A DNA stretch of 64,000 nucleotides, taken from assembly GCF_000023325.1 (NCBI RefSeq), contig NC_012785.1, forward strand, positions 1,860,001-1,924,000, in the 5' to 3' direction. The position numbers were made by a program, and so were the translations under genes. The notes beneath the pieces are model-generated. The model was given only the letters and a program-made list of their open reading frames with translations. It ran no database searches and was not told the origin of the DNA. How positions within the stretch are numbered: position 1 is the first letter of the stretch; each line of letters opens with the position of its first letter. This document shows positions 17,954 through 26,136 of the stretch, piece by piece. This DNA is from Kosmotoga olearia TBF 19.5.1. Its GTDB lineage: Bacteria; Thermotogota; Thermotogae; Petrotogales; Kosmotogaceae.

Positions 17954-19306
17954 TCAAATCTCTTCGAAAGAAAGTACCTTCATTTCATAAGTGAAAGCAT
18001 CGTTGTAGATATTTTCAAGTTCTGTTTCCAGCTCTCCAACCTGATTGTCATAAGGATCTGAGCGCCAGAAATTCTTCGCAGGCTGAAAATCGGCCATAAA
18101 TTTTGAATTTGCAACCATTCTGAAAGCATCGAGGTTCCCGAAATAAAACTTTGAAATCTCTTCCGGTTTATCAGTTCTTATTCCACCGAAAGACAGGTCA
18201 GCGGGAAGCCATCCGTACGGTTCTACATAGAACATCGTCCAATCGTGCGGGGAGGCGAAAATAGGGTTGGCATACCACCCGGATTGCCATCTTGCAGGGA
18301 TTCCTGCTATCCTGCACATTGTTATAAAAAGTACGGCCTGAGCGCCACAATCACCTTTTAGATTGGTTGCCACGAACATGGGGATATTCTCGTAGAGAGC
18401 GTACGGATGCATGTATGAATAACGAACATTGTGCGTGATCCATTCATATATCTTTTTTGCCCTCAAATACGGATTCAATTCGTCCCCAACTATTTCTTCT
18501 GTAAGATTCTTCAGATAAGGGGTAAAAACAATGTGAGGTGGTTCTTCCAGAAGGTATTCAGAAAATTTTGGTACGAAGGACGTTTTTACTTTCTCCGGGT
18601 CTATAGAGTTGAATTGCTCTCTTATCACATACTCGAATCTCACTCGGAACTCAAGACCATCCCTGAGTTCATCTTCCATATAAATGGTACGGTGAGGAGC
18701 TTCGTTGGGTGCTATAAAATATTCACTGTGGCTTGTTTCAAGCAGCTTTGCTTCAATGACCTGAGCCTCAACTTTTGGGAAAGGCAACCAGCATCTAACT
18801 TTCTTCCCCCTTATCTTCTCCAGTTTTGGAGATACCTTTATTTCTGCCGTAACTCTGTATGTTTTCGGCTTATCTCCGGCTAACAGAGCTTCAATGCGCT
18901 TGTGTAGAATCTCACGTGCTTTTTTTAATTTTTCATTTTGTTTTACCCTGCTTTTGTATTCTTGCAAGGCGAAAACAAGGTTCTCGAAAAATCTCTCTTC
19001 GAATCTCTTTTCACCCTCAATGATGATGTAGTCCAGTATTCCCTTATCCATCAACATCATGTATTCTTCCTCGGAAAAATCCTTAATTGAGTCAAAAAGT
19101 TTTTTCTTAGCAGCTTCTTCGGTGAAGGGATAGTTTTTGATTACCCTGTCAATTCTTTCGAGTTCAAATTCAAGGCGTTTTCTGAGTAAAGATGGGAGTG
19201 ATGAAGAATCCAACCTTTCTGAAATCATGTTTTTTGCTTTCTTGAAGTTTCCCAATGTTTCTTCCCGTTTCAATTCTTCGAAGAGAGGAACGACAAGAAA
19301 ATTCAC
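17954..19306 (-). CDS. Transglutaminase-like cysteine protease-fold protein
   Basis: A 450-residue protein without signal peptide. The first 150 residues or so are charged and helical, probably coiled. A beta-rich middle follows, then a transglutaminase core with the Cys-His-Asp triad visible as LKGDCGAQA (near 330), HDWTMFYVEP (near 364) and LPADLSFGG (near 378). Such proteins often hydrolyse peptide or isopeptide bonds. The substrate is unknown; the downstream dipeptide epimerase would fit murein peptides, but that is inference. The GTG start has AGGAGGTGA directly upstream. Confidence 0.78.
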   Translation of the reverse strand: MNFLVVPLFEELKREETLGNFKKAKNMISERLDSSSLPSLLRKRLEFELERIDRVIKNYPFTEEAAKKKLFDSIKDFSEEEYMMLMDKGILDYIIIEGEKRFEERFFENLVFALQEYKSRVKQNEKLKKAREILHKRIEALLAGDKPKTYRVTAEIKVSPKLEKIRGKKVRCWLPFPKVEAQVIEAKLLETSHSEYFIAPNEAPHRTIYMEDELRDGLEFRVRFEYVIREQFNSIDPEKVKTSFVPKFSEYLLEEPPHIVFTPYLKNLTEEIVGDELNPYLRAKKIYEWITHNVRYSYMHPYALYENIPMFVATNLKGDCGAQAVLFITMCRIAGIPARWQSGWYANPIFASPHDWTMFYVEPYGWLPADLSFGGIRTDKPEEISKFYFGNLDAFRMVANSKFMADFQPAKNFWRSDPYDNQVGELETELENIYNDAFTYEMKVLSFEEI

Positions 19307-19410
19307 CGTATCACCTCCTGAGGCATGGTTCGGATACCTTACTATGTTACCACATACGTTATTGAAACCAAAAGCTTGTTGCAGATATTCAATCTGGAAG
19401 GCAAGGTATA

Positions 19411-19440
19411 AAAAAACAAAAGCGCCCTATTGGGCGCTTT
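19411..19440 (-). terminator. Terminator of the tRNA operon
   Basis: On the minus strand AAAGCGCCC/GGGCGCTTT forms a compact hairpin followed by TTTTGTTTTTTT, immediately after tRNA-Gly. Confidence 0.88.
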
Positions 19441-19515
19441 TGGAGCGGAAGACGGGATTCGAACCCGCGACCCCCTGCTTGGCAAGCAGGTGCTCTACCG
19501 CTGAGCTACTTCCGC
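19441..19515 (-). tRNA. tRNA-Gly (GCC)
   Basis: The minus strand has a 7-bp acceptor stem (GCGGAAG/CTTCCGC), a D arm with AGCTCAGCGGTAGAGC, the anticodon loop TTGCCAA (anticodon GCC), and a T arm with GGTTCGAATCC. CCA is encoded. It is the last of three tandem tRNAs. Confidence 0.97.
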
Positions 19516-19552
19516 TTGCATAGGTTACTCAGACAAGAGTGACGACTGACGT

Positions 19553-19641
19553 TGGTGCGAGAGGAGGGACTTGAACCCTCACGAGCTTCTACGCTCACTG
19601 GATTCTAAGTCCAGCGCGTCTGCCAGTTCCGCCACTCTCGC
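19553..19641 (-). tRNA. tRNA-Leu (UAG)
   Basis: The 89-nt minus-strand gene has the acceptor stem GCGAGAG/CTCTCGC, the anticodon loop CTTAGAA (anticodon TAG) and the long variable arm expected for leucine. CCA is encoded. Confidence 0.97.
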
Positions 19642-19717
19642 TGGTGACCCGCGTGGGATTCGAACCCACGACCCCCTGATTAAAAGTCAGGTGCTCTGCC
19701 TGCTGAGCTAGCGGGTC
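19642..19717 (-). tRNA. tRNA-Lys (UUU)
   Basis: The 76-nt minus-strand gene has the acceptor stem GACCCGC/GCGGGTC, the anticodon loop CTTTTAA (anticodon TTT) and an encoded CCA. It adjoins tRNA-Leu without a gap and is first in the operon. Confidence 0.97.
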
Positions 19718-19755
19718 TCCCACAGCCAAAGTCACCAGGCTGCACTGGCGAAAAC

Positions 19756-19784
19756 ATTATAGCATTCAGATTCCATATGTTCAA
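19756..19784 (-). promoter_or_regulatory. Promoter of the Lys-Leu-Gly tRNA operon
   Basis: TTGAAC (19779-19784) and a perfect TATAAT (19756-19761) on the minus strand stand 17 nt apart, about 40 nt before tRNA-Lys. This is the best -35/-10 pair in the window. Confidence 0.85.
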
Positions 19785-19807
19785 GGGGTGTAAATGATTA
19801 AAATAAT

Positions 19808-19834
19808 TTGAATCGCGTATTTTCGCTTTATAAC
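19808..19834 (+). promoter_or_regulatory. Possible promoter of the coaX operon
   Basis: TTGAAT (19808-19813) and TATAAC (19829-19834) face coaX with a short 15-nt spacer. The leader to the coaX ATG would be about 100 nt. Confidence 0.35.
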
Positions 19835-19939
19835 AGCGTTAGCGAGTATCATTTTCTGCAGGTGCTCAAAAATGGATTTTCCTGGAGGTGCGGTGGTAGT
19901 AAGGGCGCCGACGTGATAACATTGAACTGGAGGGATTTT

Positions 19940-20725
19940 ATGAAGCTAGTTGCTGATGTTGGAAACACGAATACGGTGTTTGGCATATGGAACAGAGGAA
20001 AAATACTGAAAAATTGGAGAATATCTACCGGCAGGCTGGAAACGGAAGATGAGATGTACGTTGTTTTGAAACAGCTTCTTGAAGCCGGGAATGTTGATTT
20101 GAAGAGCATCGAAGATATATGCGTTGCGTCTGTTGTTCCAAGACTCAACAGTATTTTTCACTACTTTGGCAGAAAATACCTGGAACTTGATCCGGTGCTC
20201 GTTACCGCGATAGATGGAATCGGTGTGAAATGGGATGTCGATTTCCCATCCGAAATAGGCGCGGATAGGGTGGCAAACGTTATAGGGGCCCACGAGTTTT
20301 ATGGTAAGGACGCCATAGTAATCGATACCGGAACAGCTATAACCGTAGATGTCCTGAAAGATGGCGCCTTCATAGGAGGAGCTATTTTACCCGGCCCTAT
20401 GATGGCCATGAGAGCTTTGTTTTCAAAGACAGCTAAATTACCTGAGGTTGATTTGTTTTATGTAGAAAACCATATAGGGAAAAATACAGAAGACAATATA
20501 AGAATCGGTGTGGTAAACGGCACGTATTACGCTTTGAAGGCTATAATCTCCAAAGTAAAGGAAGAACTTGGCGATAAAATTCCCGTGATCGCAACCGGAG
20601 GTAATTCGCCAATGTTCAATATCGGAAATGGTTTTTTTGACATACTTGATTCCGATCTAACGCTAAAGGGAATCGCAGTTTTTTGCGAACGGGTGAGAAA
20701 ACTTGAAAAAAATTCTGCTGGTTAA
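19940..20725 (+). CDS. coaX: Type III pantothenate kinase
   Basis: CoaX phosphorylates pantothenate, the first step of coenzyme A synthesis. The 261-residue ASKHA-fold protein begins MKLVADVGNTNTVFGIW, the phosphate-1 loop, followed by GADRVANVIGA near 109 and the DTGTAITVDV phosphate-2 segment near 128. VIATGGNS near the end is the adenosine-side motif. The ATG at 19940 has GGAGGG at 5 nt; an in-frame start 44 codons earlier would add an atypical N-terminus. It overlaps the next gene by 23 nt. Confidence 0.94.
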   Translation: MKLVADVGNTNTVFGIWNRGKILKNWRISTGRLETEDEMYVVLKQLLEAGNVDLKSIEDICVASVVPRLNSIFHYFGRKYLELDPVLVTAIDGIGVKWDVDFPSEIGADRVANVIGAHEFYGKDAIVIDTGTAITVDVLKDGAFIGGAILPGPMMAMRALFSKTAKLPEVDLFYVENHIGKNTEDNIRIGVVNGTYYALKAIISKVKEELGDKIPVIATGGNSPMFNIGNGFFDILDSDLTLKGIAVFCERVRKLEKNSAG

Positions 20726-22055
20726 CCCGTGGATAGAAGATGTTTCAGCTTATGATTACTGGCTAAAACCTGTGGGTTTACTTTATATCTCTTCTATGCT
20801 TAGATCTGCGGGGATAGAGCCTGTATTAATTGATTGTTTGTACAGACACGATCCGGATCTGGTGCGTTATTTAGGTGGAAAGATAAAGGATAGATATTAC
20901 GGTACTGGTAACTTTTATCATGAAGTCATACAACCGCCGGAGTCAATGAAAAATATTCCAAGGTTGTTCAAAAGATACGGGTTACCCGAAGATCTGTTTC
21001 GAAAGAAACTGAGAGAATTAAAAGATGTTGATGCTGTTTTTGTGACCTCGATGATGACCTACTGGCATTATGGTGTCAGCGATACTATACGGGTTATAAA
21101 AGAAGAGCTTCCAGAAATTCCGGTTGTACTTGGTGGGGTTTACGCTTCTATACTGCCAGAACATGCCAAAAACCATTCCGGTGCGGATTTTGTTTCCCCG
21201 GGTACAGGGATCGTCCCCGTGAAAAGAGCCCTGCATTTTATCGGAATCGATGTGGATCTTAACGATAATTGGTTAGACGATTTAAGCCCCGATTATTCTA
21301 ACTATCCAGAGTTAAACTACGTTGTTCTTATAACGAGTACAGGATGCCCTTTCAGGTGTAGTTACTGCACCAGCTGGAAATTATGGGAACGTTTTAATCA
21401 AAAATCACCCGAAAAAACCCTGGAAGAAATCGAGCATTTGAACGCGATGTACGGGCTTTCCGATGTGGTGTTCTTTGACGATGCGATCCTGATAGGGCAA
21501 AACTTCAAGACACTACTCAAGATGATAAAGGAACGCGGTTTTAACCTTAGATTTCACCTCCCAAACGGCATACACGCTCGACTCGTTGATGAAGAACTTG
21601 CGGTACTGATGAAGGAGACCAACTTCAAAACCATAAAACTCGGTTATGAAACCGCCAATGATGAGCTTCAGTTGAAAACCGGCGGAAAGGTAAGCAATGA
21701 AGAATTTATAAAAGCCGTCAATATACTGAAAGCTGCAGGGTTTACAGCAAAGGAACTCAGCGCATACATAATAGCGAATCTACCCGGTCAAACCTTTGAG
21801 GATGTGGAAAGAGCGATTAACCATTGCGAAGAACTCGGGGTTATTCCCAATATTAATGAATACACCCCTATTCCCGGTACTCCTGAATGGCGGGAACTGG
21901 TGGATTCAAGGAGACTGCCTGCTGAAATAGATCCATTGTTGCTTGATAATTCTTTGCTTCCCTACTGGTGGGAAGAGAGTTTGAGTATCGCACAACTCAA
22001 ACTGCTGAAAGAAAAAAGCTGGAGAGTAAAGGAGAGACTGTTAAGTCATGTCTGA
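20703..22055 (+). CDS. Radical SAM protein with N-terminal cobalamin-binding-like domain
   Basis: The 450-residue protein starts with MKKILLVNPWIED and has a Rossmann-like B12-binding-type domain (about 1-160) that lacks the DxHxxG cobalt-ligand motif. A radical SAM barrel with CPFRCSYC (near 216) follows. This is the B12-binding radical SAM group, which includes methylases, methylthiotransferases and uncharacterised enzymes. It starts with TTG behind GGGTGAG, overlapping coaX, and overlaps folK by 8 nt. Substrate unknown. Confidence 0.8.
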   Translation: MKKILLVNPWIEDVSAYDYWLKPVGLLYISSMLRSAGIEPVLIDCLYRHDPDLVRYLGGKIKDRYYGTGNFYHEVIQPPESMKNIPRLFKRYGLPEDLFRKKLRELKDVDAVFVTSMMTYWHYGVSDTIRVIKEELPEIPVVLGGVYASILPEHAKNHSGADFVSPGTGIVPVKRALHFIGIDVDLNDNWLDDLSPDYSNYPELNYVVLITSTGCPFRCSYCTSWKLWERFNQKSPEKTLEEIEHLNAMYGLSDVVFFDDAILIGQNFKTLLKMIKERGFNLRFHLPNGIHARLVDEELAVLMKETNFKTIKLGYETANDELQLKTGGKVSNEEFIKAVNILKAAGFTAKELSAYIIANLPGQTFEDVERAINHCEELGVIPNINEYTPIPGTPEWRELVDSRRLPAEIDPLLLDNSLLPYWWEESLSIAQLKLLKEKSWRVKERLLSHV

Positions 22056-22572
22056 TGTTTATCTTGCATTTGGTAGTAACATTGGAGATAGATTGAGTTA
22101 CATAGTGAAGAGTATCTGTTTATTGGCAGAGAGAGAAATTGAACTACTTTCCCTGTCGTCTATATATGAAACGGAGCCTTATGGTTATACTGAACAGGAG
22201 CCATTTTTGAACTGTGTTGGACTGTTTGATTTTTCCGGGACCCCGGAGGAGCTTTTGAAAAGGACTATGTCTGTCGAGAAACTGCTGGGAAGAAAGCGAG
22301 AAATGAGATGGGGACCGAGAACAATAGATATAGACATACTCCTTTTCGATAAAATAGTGTACGAAGACGAGAATTTAAAAATCCCCCACTACGATATGGA
22401 GAACCGTATTTTCGTCATCAAGCCATTGTTGGAGATTGATCCATATCTTACGAATCCTGAAACAGGGCAGCCTTATGCGGAACTCCTGGAGAAACTGGAA
22501 AAAACAGCGGATGCAAACAGAATCATGAGTGGGAATGACCTTTTCCACAAGGTAAAAGCCTTTTGCGGGTAG
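22048..22572 (+). CDS. folK: 6-hydroxymethyl-7,8-dihydropterin pyrophosphokinase
   Basis: HPPK moves pyrophosphate from ATP to 6-hydroxymethyl-dihydropterin in folate synthesis. The 174-residue protein has VYLAFGSNIGDR at the start, YETEPYGYTEQEPFLN in the pterin-binding region (near 40-56), and the signature RWGPRTIDIDILLF near 91, whose two Asp residues bind Mg. The frame overlaps the upstream radical SAM gene. It complements folC in the first operon of this window. Confidence 0.94.
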   Translation: MSDVYLAFGSNIGDRLSYIVKSICLLAEREIELLSLSSIYETEPYGYTEQEPFLNCVGLFDFSGTPEELLKRTMSVEKLLGRKREMRWGPRTIDIDILLFDKIVYEDENLKIPHYDMENRIFVIKPLLEIDPYLTNPETGQPYAELLEKLEKTADANRIMSGNDLFHKVKAFCG

Positions 22573-22606
22573 GTTGATCTGAGGATTCTCCATCGGAGGT
22601 GTTCTG

Positions 22607-23110
22607 ATGAAAATTCGCGATTTAAAAAAAATCTTGTTTCTTACGTTCCTGGTGGTTTTTGTGGGATCTTGTGGAGTTACCTTTCGAGAACTCACACCTT
22701 CGAATTATGTTGGTTTCTCTATGGAAGGCTACATGGAACTTACAACAGAGGTCGTTCTTGACGGAACCCTTGATGGTTTTTCTTTGACCGATTCTGTTTT
22801 TTTGCATAAGCGGCTTGCAAAAGGGACAAATGTTGTTGAGATATACGTCATACATTTTGAGAAAGTCTCTGATGCTACTAGCTTCTGGTATAGTTGGGGA
22901 AGAGAAAATTTCAGCACCTTAAGAACGGCGTTGAGTGCCATTCCCTTAGTCTATGGAGAGCTCAAAGGTGAGGTTTTTAACGAATATATTTACGCGTGGT
23001 TTAACGGCAAATGGGTCTATATATTCAGAGGTACCGAAAATTCAGTGAAAGAAACCGCCAGAAAGTTCAAATCCTTTATGAAGGAGTTGAAACGTTCAAT
23101 TGAATCATAA
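22607..23110 (+). CDS. Small lipoprotein of unknown function
   Basis: The 167-residue protein begins with a basic stretch, a hydrophobic run (about residues 9-20) and VGSC at about 19-22, a plausible lipobox, so it is probably a lipoprotein. The mature part contains aromatic residues and no motif I recognise. GGAGGT precedes the ATG. Its end overlaps the next radical SAM gene by 11 nt, so they are co-transcribed. No function can be assigned. Confidence 0.7.
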   Translation: MKIRDLKKILFLTFLVVFVGSCGVTFRELTPSNYVGFSMEGYMELTTEVVLDGTLDGFSLTDSVFLHKRLAKGTNVVEIYVIHFEKVSDATSFWYSWGRENFSTLRTALSAIPLVYGELKGEVFNEYIYAWFNGKWVYIFRGTENSVKETARKFKSFMKELKRSIES

Positions 23111-24017
23111 ACCTTACAGGCACCTGAAAGGTTATCTCATAGAACGTTATGGTGAAGTGGTTTATAGAATACCGATAGATGCCGGTTTTACCTGTCCCAA
23201 CAAAAACGGAACCAAGGGACGGGGCGGTTGTATTTATTGCGATCCAACCGGCAGCGGTTTCAGCGTTGACGGTCAGAAGAGTATAAGGGAGCAGATGTTA
23301 GAAAGAATAGAAAAGCTGCGTGCAAAAGGTATAAAAAAATACATGGCATATTTCCAGGCGAACTCCAACACCTACGCACCCGTCAAAAAATTGAAAGAAT
23401 TATACGATTCAGCCATCTCTGACGACATAGTAATCCTTGACGTATCGACACGTCCCGATCTCGCAAGCGAAGAGACTTTAGAATTACTTGAGAGCTATAA
23501 AGAAAAACTCGACGTTATAATAGAATTTGGTTTACAAACAGCGAATTTCTGGACTCTGAAAAAACTGAATCGTGGTCATACCCTCGCAGAATTTATAGAT
23601 GCCGTAATCAGAGCTAAAAAACATGGTCTTGAAGTGGTAGCCCATGTTATCGTAAACTTGCCATGGGATACCATGACAGACGTAATAGAAACCGCTAAGA
23701 TTCTGTCGGCGTTGAGCGTTGACGGAGTAAAGATACATTCTCTCTACGTGGTTGAAGGCACTGCACTCGGAAAAATGTACAAAAAAGGGCTCATTCAGAT
23801 ATGCGATTTACATGAATACATAGAAAGGGTTATCACCTTTTTGGAGTTTCTGGATCCGGAGATTGTGATTCACAGGCTTGTTGCGGATCCGCCAAAAGAA
23901 GGAACACTCTTTGCAAATTGGGGTCTTCCCAAGATAGAGATAATAAATAGAATCGAGAAGAAGATGAAAGAGGAAAACAGACTTCAGGGAGGAAGATTTA
24001 ACTACCTTAACAGATAA
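23100..24017 (+). CDS. Radical SAM protein, TIGR01212/YhcC family
   Basis: The 305-residue protein shows the family-specific spacing of cluster cysteines, CPNKNGTKGRGGCIYC (near residue 30), with YFQANSNTYAP and STRPD following. YhcC homologs are widespread but their reaction is not established. The TTG start lies inside the preceding lipoprotein gene. The RNase P RNA gene begins 21 nt after its stop. Confidence 0.88.
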   Translation: MNHKPYRHLKGYLIERYGEVVYRIPIDAGFTCPNKNGTKGRGGCIYCDPTGSGFSVDGQKSIREQMLERIEKLRAKGIKKYMAYFQANSNTYAPVKKLKELYDSAISDDIVILDVSTRPDLASEETLELLESYKEKLDVIIEFGLQTANFWTLKKLNRGHTLAEFIDAVIRAKKHGLEVVAHVIVNLPWDTMTDVIETAKILSALSVDGVKIHSLYVVEGTALGKMYKKGLIQICDLHEYIERVITFLEFLDPEIVIHRLVADPPKEGTLFANWGLPKIEIINRIEKKMKEENRLQGGRFNYLNR

Positions 24018-24021
24018 TGGT

Positions 24022-24027
24022 TATGAT
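24022..24027 (+). promoter_or_regulatory. -10 element of rnpB
   Basis: TATGAT lies 11 nt before the first base of the RNase P P1 helix. No convincing -35 is seen. Confidence 0.35.
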
Positions 24028-24038
24028 TAAAGTGTTGA

Positions 24039-24373
24039 CTGGAGAGTGAGGCGGGTGGTCGCGGCGTTAGCCGAGGAAAGTCCGGACTCCTTGGGCGAGG
24101 ATGCTGGGTAACACCCAGGGGGAGTGATCCCCGGTAAGGGCCATAGAGAAGAAGACCGCCGTTAAGGCAAGGGTGGAACGGTGGGGTAAGAGCCCACCAG
24201 GTCCGGGGTGACCCGGATGCTTGGCAACCCCCATCCGGAGCAAGTCCAAGCAGAGAGGGTTTGAGGTCGCCCACCGAATCCCTCTCGGGTAGGACGCTTG
24301 AGGGGTACGGTAACGTACCTCCCAGATAGATGACCACCTAAAACAGAATCCGGCTTACGGCCTCACTCTCCAG
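24039..24373 (+). ncRNA. rnpB: RNase P RNA, type A
   Basis: This is the catalytic RNA that removes 5' leaders from pre-tRNAs. The universally conserved blocks are present: GAGGAAAGTCCGGACTCC near 24074, CATAGAGAAGAAGACC near 24141, AAGGGTGGAACGGTGGGGTA near 24168, and ACAGAATCCGGCTTACGG near 24343. The ends pair over 13 bp (24039-24051 with 24361-24373) to form P1, followed by TTTTATTTT. It closely resembles the Thermotoga RNA as I remember it. Confidence 0.97.
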
Positions 24374-24465
24374 TTTTATTTTAGAAACAGCCGAGGTTGC
24401 TTCCTGAAATAAGCACTCACCTTTTGCGCTGAGTTCGACGATTGCAGAAGGAGGTAAATCCCGTA

Positions 24466-26127
24466 ATGCAGCATATACCTATGACACGGGAAGAAATGAA
24501 GGCACGAGGCTGGGATCAGCTCGATGTCATACTGATAACCGGTGATGCATATGTAGATCATCCTTCCTTTGGTGTAGCAATTATAGCAAGAGTACTTGAA
24601 GCTAAAGGGTTTAAAGCCGGAGTCATCTCACAACCCGATTGGAAAAACCCTGAAGAGATAACCAAATTAGGAAAACCGAAGCTTTTCTTTGGCATCACAG
24701 CAGGCAATGTGGATTCGCTGGTGGCGAATTACACAGCATCAAGAAAGAAGAGAAAAAGAGATGATTATACACCCGGTGGTTTCGGTGGTAAAAGGCCGGA
24801 CAGAGCCACAATCGTCTATTCCAACCTTGTCCGCAGCGTGTTCAAAGATGTTCCTATCATTCTTGGTGGAATAGAAGCGAGCTTGAGAAGGTTTGCCCAT
24901 TACGATTGGTGGTCTAATCGCGTTAGAAAGCCCGTGCTCGTCGATTCCAAAGCTGATCTAATCGCTTATGGAATGGCTGAAAAAAGCATAATAAAAATAG
25001 CTGAAAAACTCAGAGATACCGGAGAAATACCTAAAGATATTCCGGGAACCGTTTACTGGAGTTCAAAAAAACCAGAATCGGGAATCGAACTTCCTTCATA
25101 TGATGAGGTATCCTCTGATCGATACGCCTATCTTCAGGCCTTTAAGATCCTGTATCGCGAAACCGATCCTGTGAATGGAAGAGTGATATATCAAAGGCAG
25201 GATACCCGGTACGTTATCCAAAACCCTCCGGTACTTTCCACCACTGAAGAACTTGACTGGGTCTATTCGCTTCCATACACACGCAAGGTTCATCCCCACT
25301 GTCTCAAGAAAGGCCACGTGAAAGCGCTGGAAACCGTTAAGTTTTCAATCACCAGCCATCGAGGATGTTACGGAGAATGCAATTTCTGTGCCCTCACGCT
25401 GCACCAGGGCAAATACATCGTAAGCAGAAGCGAAAAATCGATAATCAAAGAGACCAGGCGGCTCACAAAAGACCCGGATTTCAAAGGAGTTATAACTGAT
25501 GTGGGTGGCCCAACCGCAAACATGTATGGTTATGACTGTGAAAAAAAGCATAAACATGGCGCGTGTAAAGACAAACGTTGCCTACTTCCTCATGTGTGTC
25601 CTGCATTGAAGGTTGACCATTCCCGGTACTTGAACCTACTCAGAAAACTCAGGAATCTGAAGGGTGTAAAACACGTGTTCGTGTCTTCTGGAATAAGATA
25701 CGACCTGATCCTTGCGGACAAAAAACACGGCAGAGAATTTTTGAGAGAATTGGTTCTGTATCACGTTTCTGGACAGCTGAAGATTGCTCCGGAACATATC
25801 TCCGCGAGGGTTCTCCGACTTATGGGAAAACCGGGAAAAGATGTTTTAGACCGCTTCATAAAAGAGTTTGAAAGAGTGAAGGGAAACAAGAAAATCTATC
25901 TAATCGGGTACTTCATCGCGGCGCACCCCGGTTCAACCGTTGAGGATATGAAAAAGCTAAAAAGGTACGCAATAAGGAAAATGGGATATAAACCTCAACA
26001 GGTTCAAATCTTCACGCCGACTCCTGCTACCCTATCCACAGCAATGTATTACACGGAACTCGACCCTGAAACCGGTGAAAACATATTCGTTGAAAAAACG
26101 AAAAAAGAAGGAAATTGCAGAAGATGA
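24466..26127 (+). CDS. YgiQ-family radical SAM protein
   Basis: YgiQ proteins are large radical SAM enzymes of unknown reaction. The 553-residue protein begins MQHIPMTREEMKARGWDQLD and contains LITGDAYVDHPSFG, LGGIEASLRR, and the cluster motif CYGECNFC near 305. A further cysteine-rich segment (CKDKRC...CPAL near 365-385) is also typical. The ATG at 24466 has AAGGAGG eleven bases upstream; the frame opens eight codons earlier with TTG inside that site. The last dozen codons run up to the edge of a repeat island, so the natural C-terminus may have been replaced. Confidence 0.9.
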   Translation: MQHIPMTREEMKARGWDQLDVILITGDAYVDHPSFGVAIIARVLEAKGFKAGVISQPDWKNPEEITKLGKPKLFFGITAGNVDSLVANYTASRKKRKRDDYTPGGFGGKRPDRATIVYSNLVRSVFKDVPIILGGIEASLRRFAHYDWWSNRVRKPVLVDSKADLIAYGMAEKSIIKIAEKLRDTGEIPKDIPGTVYWSSKKPESGIELPSYDEVSSDRYAYLQAFKILYRETDPVNGRVIYQRQDTRYVIQNPPVLSTTEELDWVYSLPYTRKVHPHCLKKGHVKALETVKFSITSHRGCYGECNFCALTLHQGKYIVSRSEKSIIKETRRLTKDPDFKGVITDVGGPTANMYGYDCEKKHKHGACKDKRCLLPHVCPALKVDHSRYLNLLRKLRNLKGVKHVFVSSGIRYDLILADKKHGREFLRELVLYHVSGQLKIAPEHISARVLRLMGKPGKDVLDRFIKEFERVKGNKKIYLIGYFIAAHPGSTVEDMKKLKRYAIRKMGYKPQQVQIFTPTPATLSTAMYYTELDPETGENIFVEKTKKEGNCRR

Positions 26128-26136
26128 TGGTAGTGG

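Noticed and set aside
19441-19717. Integration site or additional tRNAs near the tRNA cluster
   Set aside because: The three tRNAs are contiguous with a clean promoter and terminator; I see no duplicated 3' tRNA fragment nearby.
24002-24337. Open frames of 60-111 codons on the minus strand over 24002-24337
   Set aside because: They lie entirely over the RNase P RNA, whose conserved blocks explain the sequence and its codon-like openness.
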